Origin: Ottowia sp.
Lineage (GTDB): Bacteria > Pseudomonadota > Gammaproteobacteria > Burkholderiales > Burkholderiaceae_C
Direction: 5' to 3'
NCBI GenBank assembly: GCA_023228705.1
Contig: JALOAS010000110.1
Span: 1 to 8,892, forward strand
DNA: 8,892 nt
In this document: positions 5,221-8,892 of the stretch, piece by piece
How positions within the stretch are numbered: position 1 is the stretch's first letter
How the letters are laid out: every line of letters starts with the position of its first letter
The notes under the pieces: model-generated
Database searches by the model: none
What the model was told of the DNA's origin: nothing
The model's input: the letters and a program-made list of their open reading frames with translations, nothing else
Translations under genes and position numbers: made by a program

Positions 5221-6462
5221 ATGATTCCTGTCGATGTCGCTGCCGAACTGACCGGCCGCCGCGTCGTGCTGGGCCTGACCGGTGGCGTGGCCTGCTTCAA
5301 GGCGGCGGAGTTCTGCCGGCTGCTGGTCAAGGCCGGCTCAGCGGTCCACGTCGTGCTGACCGAGGCCGCCTGCCAGTTCATCACGCCGGTGACCATGCAG
5401 GCGCTGTCGGGACAGCCGGTGTTTGTCTCGCAATGGGATGCGCGCGAGCCCAACAACATGCCGCACATCAACCTGACGCGCGAGGCCGATGCCATCATCA
5501 TCGCGCCGGCCAGCGCCGACTTCATTGCGCAGCTGGCGCACGGGCGCGCCGACGAGCTGCTGTCGCTGCTGTGCCTGGCGCGCCCCATCGCACGCGTGCC
5601 GCTGCTGATCGCGCCGTCCATGAACAGGGAAATGTGGGCGCATCCGGCCACCCAGCGCAACCTGCGGCAGGTCGTGCGTGACGGCGCGCAGGTGCTGGGC
5701 GTGGGTTTTGGTGAGCAGGCCTGTGGCGAGACCGGGGACGGACGCATGCTTGAACCCGAGCAACTGCTGGAGGAGCTGACCGCCAGCCTCACGCCCAATT
5801 CGCTGCTGGGCCAGCACGTGCTGATCACCGCCGGCCCCACTGCCGAGGCCATAGATCCGGTGCGCGTCATCACCAACCACTCCAGCGGCAAGATGGGCTT
5901 TGCCGTGGCCCGTGCCGCACGTGAGGCCGGCGCCGACGTGACGCTGGTGACGGGTCCGGTGGCGCTGACCACGCCGCAGGGCGTGCAGCGCGTGGACGTG
6001 GTGTCGGCGCAGGGCATGCGCGACGTGGTGGTCGCTGCCGCGGAGAACGCCGACATCTTCATTGCCGCGGCGGCCGTGTCCGACTGGCGCCCGGCGCATG
6101 CGGCGCAGGAGAAGATCAAGAAGGACGGGAGCGGACACGCGCCTGTGCTTGAATTCGTGGAGAACCCCGATATCCTGTCCGAGGTGGCGCATTCGCCACG
6201 CGCACAGTCAGGCGAGCTGTACTGCGTGGGGTTTGCCGCCGAGACCGAGAACTTGCAGGCCAACGCCGAAGCCAAGCGCGTGCGCAAGGGCGTGCCGTTG
6301 CTGGTGGGCAACATTGGCCCCAGCACCTTTGGCCGCGATGACAACGCGCTGTTGCTGGTTGACGACGAGGGCGTCATGGAGTTGCCGCGCGCCAGCAAGC
6401 GGGTCCTGGCCAAGCAACTGGTCGCCGAAATCGCAAGACGCGTTTCGGGTGACGCTGCCTGA
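5221..6462 (+). CDS. coaBC: Bifunctional phosphopantothenoylcysteine decarboxylase / phosphopantothenate-cysteine ligase
   Basis: The 413-residue CoaBC (Dfp) carries two successive coenzyme A steps: ligation of cysteine to 4'-phosphopantothenate (CoaB) and FMN-dependent decarboxylation to 4'-phosphopantetheine (CoaC). The CoaC half (about 12-190) shows LTGGVACFKAAE (19-30), the catalytic His82 in MPHINLT, the substrate-binding APSMN (131-135), and ACGETGDGRM (167-176) with the active-site Cys168. The CoaB half (about 196-405) shows TAGPTAEAIDPVRVITN (203-219), SSGKMG (221-226), AAAAVSDWRP (282-291), the KIKK lysines (298-301), NPDIL (315-319) and GFAAET (337-342). Length agrees with the family (~400). 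The frame is open further upstream, but the ATG at 5221 places the first Rossmann strand about where the family has it; no strong Shine-Dalgarno is present. dut follows after four bases. Confidence 0.97.
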   Translation: MIPVDVAAELTGRRVVLGLTGGVACFKAAEFCRLLVKAGSAVHVVLTEAACQFITPVTMQALSGQPVFVSQWDAREPNNMPHINLTREADAIIIAPASADFIAQLAHGRADELLSLLCLARPIARVPLLIAPSMNREMWAHPATQRNLRQVVRDGAQVLGVGFGEQACGETGDGRMLEPEQLLEELTASLTPNSLLGQHVLITAGPTAEAIDPVRVITNHSSGKMGFAVARAAREAGADVTLVTGPVALTTPQGVQRVDVVSAQGMRDVVVAAAENADIFIAAAAVSDWRPAHAAQEKIKKDGSGHAPVLEFVENPDILSEVAHSPRAQSGELYCVGFAAETENLQANAEAKRVRKGVPLLVGNIGPSTFGRDDNALLLVDDEGVMELPRASKRVLAKQLVAEIARRVSGDAA

Positions 6463-6466
6463 GCCC

Positions 6467-6913
6467 ATGGAAATAGACGTCCGCATCCTGGATGAACGCG
6501 TGCGCCAGCAGATGCCCGCCTACGCAACGCCGGGCAGCGCCGGCCTGGACTTGCGTGCCTGCCTGGATGCGCCGCTGGCGCTGGCGCCCGGCGCCAACCT
6601 GCTCCTGGGCACGGGCCTGGCCATCCACCTGGCCGATCCAGGGTTTGCCGCGCTCATCCTCCCGCGCTCCGGGCTGGGCCACAAGCACGGCATCGTGCTG
6701 GGCAACCTGGTGGGGCTGATCGACAGCGACTACCAGGGCGAACTCATGGTCAGCGCCTGGAACCGCGGCAGCAAGCCCTACGTCGTTGCCCCCATGGAGC
6801 GCATCGCGCAACTGGTCATCGTGCCGGTGGTCCAGGCCCGGTTCAACCTGGTTGACAGCTTTGCGCCGTCGGCGCGCGGCGGCGGCGGATACGGCTCCAC
6901 CGGGTGCAACTGA
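6467..6913 (+). CDS. dut: dUTP diphosphatase (dUTPase)
   Basis: Dut hydrolyses dUTP to dUMP and pyrophosphate, limiting uracil in DNA and feeding thymidylate synthesis. The 148-residue protein has all five trimeric-dUTPase motifs in order: PGSAGLDLRA (22-31), LPRSGLG (65-71) with S68, GNLVGLIDSDYQGEL (79-93) with the likely catalytic D86, PMERIAQLV (109-117), and RGGGGYGSTG (137-146). Motif 5 carries Tyr142 where the uracil-stacking residue is usually Phe (F146 in E. coli); an aromatic ring is retained, so activity is expected. The ATG lies four bases after the coaBC stop, so the two genes are almost certainly cotranscribed and translationally coupled. coaBC-dut linkage is widespread in Proteobacteria. 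Confidence 0.97.
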   Translation: MEIDVRILDERVRQQMPAYATPGSAGLDLRACLDAPLALAPGANLLLGTGLAIHLADPGFAALILPRSGLGHKHGIVLGNLVGLIDSDYQGELMVSAWNRGSKPYVVAPMERIAQLVIVPVVQARFNLVDSFAPSARGGGGYGSTGCN

Positions 6914-6999
6914 CCGGCGCCGCGGTTCTGTTTCTGTTTCGTTTCGAAGCAAAACGCTGTGCAGTTTTACGTTGAAGTGGCATGGCAGTCAATTTTTGG

Positions 7000-7008
7000 T
7001 GCTCTAAT
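7000..7008 (+). promoter_or_regulatory. Candidate extended -10 promoter of the lipoprotein gene
   Basis: TGCTCTAAT in the 149-bp dut/lipoprotein gap is an extended -10 (TGn plus TCTAAT, 5 of 6). A transcript from about 7015 would have a ~48-nt leader with the ribosome-binding site AAAGGAG at 7050-7056. No -35 at normal spacing is visible. The stretch is noticeably AT-richer than its surroundings. No intrinsic terminator for dut was recognised in the gap. Confidence 0.35.
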
Positions 7009-7062
7009 TGCAACCAATGGCGCCGCGCAAATTCGCACGGCCACCACCAAAGGAGTGCCCTC

Positions 7063-7542
7063 ATGATCGTCAGGAAACCCGTGATTTCACTGGCAGCCGC
7101 TGTGGCTGCAACCGCGCTGCTGGTCGGTTGTGCCAACCAGCCGATGGGCGGTGGCTACGCCACGCCGCAAGCCCAGGGCAGCTACGGCGCGCGCAGCGGC
7201 CAATACGCGCAATATGGTCGCGTCACCAATGTGCAATACGTGCGTGGCAGCGGTTCCGACGGCGTGGTCGGCACCGTCGCCGGCGGCGCGGCCGGCGGGC
7301 TGCTGGGCCATCAGGTGGGCAAGGGCAGAGGGCGCACGGCCGCCACCATTGCCGGCGCCATCGGCGGTGCGCTCATCGGCAATGCCATCGAGCGCAGCGC
7401 GGGCGGCATGGGCGGACAGCCCGTCTACCGCGTCACGGTGCAGTTTGATGACGGCTCGGTGCGTGACTTCGATTACGCTGAATCACCCAACGTCAGCATC
7501 GGTGACCGCGTGCGCGCCGAAGGCAACCAGTTGTATCGTTGA
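7063..7542 (+). CDS. Glycine-zipper 2TM-domain outer membrane lipoprotein (SlyB / 17-kDa antigen type)
   Basis: The 159-residue protein has a lipoprotein signal peptide: MIVRKP, then a hydrophobic stretch (7-21), then lipobox LVGC with lipidation at Cys23. Ala at +2 predicts outer-membrane sorting. A Gly/Gln/Tyr-rich linker (28-60) precedes a glycine-zipper pair over about 67-109 (GVVGTVAGGAAGGLLG and AATIAGAIGGALIGNAIE). This is the signature of the rickettsial 17-kDa antigen / SlyB / PcpY superfamily, thought to sit in or on the outer membrane and affect envelope integrity. The C-terminal part (VYRVTVQFDDGSVRDFDYAE, then GDRVRAEGNQLYR) is the small beta domain usual in these proteins. The start has a strong AAAGGAG site seven bases upstream. 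It appears monocistronic, ends 45 bp before repeat copy B, and converges on the FKBP gene. The exact cellular role is not known. Confidence 0.9.
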   Translation: MIVRKPVISLAAAVAATALLVGCANQPMGGGYATPQAQGSYGARSGQYAQYGRVTNVQYVRGSGSDGVVGTVAGGAAGGLLGHQVGKGRGRTAATIAGAIGGALIGNAIERSAGGMGGQPVYRVTVQFDDGSVRDFDYAESPNVSIGDRVRAEGNQLYR

Positions 7543-7587
7543 CGCGATCCGCGCCTTGATGGACCCTGCGTTCGTGCACCAGCGCAG

Positions 7588-7755
7588 CTGAGAGCTTGAG
7601 AAAGAATCCCTGAGCGCCCGCTTTGACCGCCCAAACCCGCCCACTCCGCGTTGCAAATGCTCGCCATGGCACGGGCCATGCTTGCGCTTTGCGTCTTGAT
7701 TGGCCGGGCTTTGGCGATCCTCTCGGGCGCGATCAATTCATTCTCAAGCTCTGAG
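7588..7755. repeat. Palindromic MITE-like repeat, copy B
   Basis: This 168-bp unit matches 85-251 in the same orientation. The ends are AGAGCTTGAGAA (7591-7602) and TTCTCAAGCTCT (7741-7752), bracketed by CTGAG at 7588-7592 and 7751-7755. The left arm AGAGCTTGAGAAAGAAT here pairs with the right arm at 16 of 17 positions, better than in copy A, so B may be closer to the ancestral form. Differences from A cluster in the first 30 bases; only two substitutions lie in the last ~140. It too sits between convergent genes, 45 bp after the lipoprotein stop and 39 bp from the FKBP gene stop, where a symmetric hairpin could act on transcripts from both sides. No open frame in it looks protein-coding. Confidence 0.85.
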
Positions 7756-7794
7756 GGCCGGGTCGCGCTGCAGGGGTGGGTTGGTGCCTGGCGC

Positions 7795-8319
7795 TCAGTG
7801 GGTCGTGGTGTCGGGCGGCGGCGCCGCCTGGAGCCGGAAAAATCCGGGTCCCGCGCTGCCCTTGCGGATTTCATCTGCGGTGGCTGCGCGTACGTTGCAG
7901 ACCTTCAGCTGCAGCCGCAGGCTCATGCCGGCCAGCGGATGGTTGCCGTCCAGCACGGCGTGCTCGGGATAGATTTCGGTGATGGTCAGCAGGTGGTCAT
8001 CGGCAATGCCTTGCGGCGCATGGCTGCCAAGCGCCCTGGCCTCGATGAGCAGCCCCGGCGTCACGTCCGCGTGCAGCGCATCGCGCGGCAGCAGGAAAAC
8101 AAGCTGTTCGTCGTAGCCACCAAAGGCCTTTTCCGGGTCCAGGTACAGATCCAGCGCATCGCCGCTGCCGTGGCCCTGCAGTGCCGTCTCGATGGCGGGC
8201 AGCAGGTCGTGGCCGCCAAGCAGGAATTCAACAGGCTGGGGCAGATCGTCAAGCAGCTCGCCCTGGCTGTCCTCAAGGGTCCAGGTGAGTTCAACGATGC
8301 AGGAAGGCGTGATTTTCAT
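7795..8319 (-). CDS. FKBP-type peptidyl-prolyl cis-trans isomerase, SlyD-like
   Basis: The 174-residue cytoplasmic protein has the split FKBP layout of SlyD/SlpA. An N-terminal FKBP part (4-70) contains VELTWTLEDSQGELLDDL, FLLGGHDLLPAIETALQGH and DLYLDPEKAFGGYDEQLV. An insert-in-flap chaperone domain follows (about 75-120, FLLPRDALHADVTPG onward). The FKBP strand then returns with LDGNHPLAGMSLRLQLKVCNVRAAT (122-146). These enzymes isomerise prolyl bonds and hold unfolded chains through the flap domain. It lacks the His/Cys-rich metal-binding tail of E. coli SlyD and ends in a short Pro/Thr segment, so SlpA (FkpB) is the alternative name. The LDGNH sequence favours SlyD. The start lies 21 bp after the upstream aminotransferase stop, suggesting an operon. 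The only Shine-Dalgarno-like GGAG is about 11 bases away, rather far. Confidence 0.88.
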   Translation of the reverse strand: MKITPSCIVELTWTLEDSQGELLDDLPQPVEFLLGGHDLLPAIETALQGHGSGDALDLYLDPEKAFGGYDEQLVFLLPRDALHADVTPGLLIEARALGSHAPQGIADDHLLTITEIYPEHAVLDGNHPLAGMSLRLQLKVCNVRAATADEIRKGSAGPGFFRLQAAPPPDTTTH

Positions 8320-8340
8320 GGCGGGTGCAGCTCCGGCGAT

Positions 8341-8892
8341 TTACAACACCTGCGCAATGGCGTTGCAGACGTAGTCAATGTTGTGCTCGTTGAGCGCGGC
8401 CACGCACAGGCGCCCGGAATCCAGCCCGTAGACCGCGTGCGCGCTGCGCAGCTGGTGCATCTGCGTCGTTGACAGCCCGGAGTAGCTGAACATCCCGAGC
8501 TGGCGCAGCATGAATCCCATGTCCTGCCTGGCGCCGGCCGCCACCAGCCCGTCCACGAGCTTCTGGCGCATGGTCCGCACGCGCTCGCGCATGCCGGCCA
8601 GCTCCTGCTCCCAGAGTGCATGCAGTTGCGGATCGCGCAGGATGTGCGTGACCACGGCAGCGCCATGCGTGGGTGGGTTGGAGTAGTTGGTGCGCACGGT
8701 GACCTTGAGCTGGCTCAGCACGCGCCCGGCTTCTTCGGCGTTGGCGCAGACCACGGACAGCGCGCCGACGCGCTCGCCGTACAGGCTGAAATTCTTGGAA
8801 AAGGAATTGGCAACCAGGAAGCTCACCCCGGCCCGGGCCAGCTTGTCCAGCGCGGCGCGATCCTGTGCCAGGCCATTGCCAAATCCCTGGTA
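8341..8892 (-). CDS. Class I aromatic-amino-acid / aspartate aminotransferase, C-terminal part (5' end beyond window)
   Basis: This is a minus-strand frame open to the window edge: 183 residues plus the TAA at 8343-8341. It begins YQGFGNGLAQD, matching the family's DxAYQGFGxGL segment. The PLP-binding lysine follows in NSFSKNFSLYGERVG (Lys codon at 8796-8794), with the phosphate-contacting Arg in ERVG. Near the C-terminus, LDSGRLCVAALN holds the Arg that binds the substrate alpha-carboxylate (R386 in the usual AspC numbering). The enzyme is PLP-dependent and transfers amino groups between aspartate or aromatic amino acids and 2-oxo acids. In betaproteobacteria such genes are generally annotated as aromatic-amino-acid aminotransferase (tyrB), but TyrB versus AspC cannot be decided from this part. 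The N-terminal half is outside the window. The FKBP gene follows after 21 bp. Confidence 0.92.
   Translation of the reverse strand, partial: YQGFGNGLAQDRAALDKLARAGVSFLVANSFSKNFSLYGERVGALSVVCANAEEAGRVLSQLKVTVRTNYSNPPTHGAAVVTHILRDPQLHALWEQELAGMRERVRTMRQKLVDGLVAAGARQDMGFMLRQLGMFSYSGLSTTQMHQLRSAHAVYGLDSGRLCVAALNEHNIDYVCNAIAQVL

Noticed and set aside
5049..6527. Continuation of the pyrG reading frame far upstream, giving a 1060-codon open frame
   Set aside because: The extension is antisense to coaBC and has Ser/Ala/Arg-rich shadow composition. MTKFIFVTGG at 5048 is the invariant PyrG N-terminus.
6934..6960. Possible terminator after dut around TTTCGTTTCGAAGCAAAACG
   Set aside because: The stem is only five pairs, AT-rich, and lacks a following U-run, so it is too weak to call.
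6978..6995. TGGCATG-like -24 element suggesting a sigma-54 promoter before the lipoprotein gene
   Set aside because: The second half does not supply the required GC at the proper 10-base interval. The extended -10 at 7000-7008 is a better candidate.

Overview
The window reads as chromosomal DNA of a high-GC betaproteobacterium, most likely Burkholderiales and probably Comamonadaceae-like. The evidence is the strongly GC-rich third codon positions, the run pyrG - kdsA - DUF1330 - eno - ftsB (an order known from that group), and protein sequences that look closest to that order. No rRNA, tRNA, CRISPR array, transposase or phage gene was seen. Nearly everything is conserved housekeeping.

Layout: (1) 1-88 is the 3' end of rimM on the plus strand. 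(2) 85-251 is copy A of a ~167-bp palindromic repeat, followed by a short hairpin-bearing gap. (3) 373-5048 is a minus-strand operon: pyrG (CTP synthase), a 45-codon ORF not normally annotated, kdsA (KDO-8-P synthase), a DUF1330 protein, eno (enolase) and ftsB (divisome). (4) A 172-bp divergent promoter region separates it from the plus-strand pair coaBC and dut at 5221-6913. (5) A plus-strand glycine-zipper lipoprotein gene lies at 7063-7542. (6) 7588-7755 is copy B of the repeat. (7) 7795-8892 is a minus-strand pair, a SlyD-like FKBP prolyl isomerase downstream of a 5'-truncated aromatic/aspartate aminotransferase gene.

How the genes relate: PyrG supplies CTP, which KdsB (not in the window) uses to activate the KDO made from the KdsA product. 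KdsA and enolase both handle phosphoenolpyruvate. FtsB serves septation. CoaBC makes 4'-phosphopantetheine for coenzyme A, and Dut keeps uracil out of DNA while feeding dUMP to thymidylate synthesis.

The two items most worth a second look are these. First, a 45-codon ORF sits exactly between pyrG and kdsA, with ATGA overlaps at both ends, and its first 19 residues match the KdsA N-terminus at 12 positions without gaps. Second, the ~96% identical palindromic repeat occurs twice, both times between the 3' ends of convergent genes, and at copy A where the usual rimM-trmD linkage is absent.
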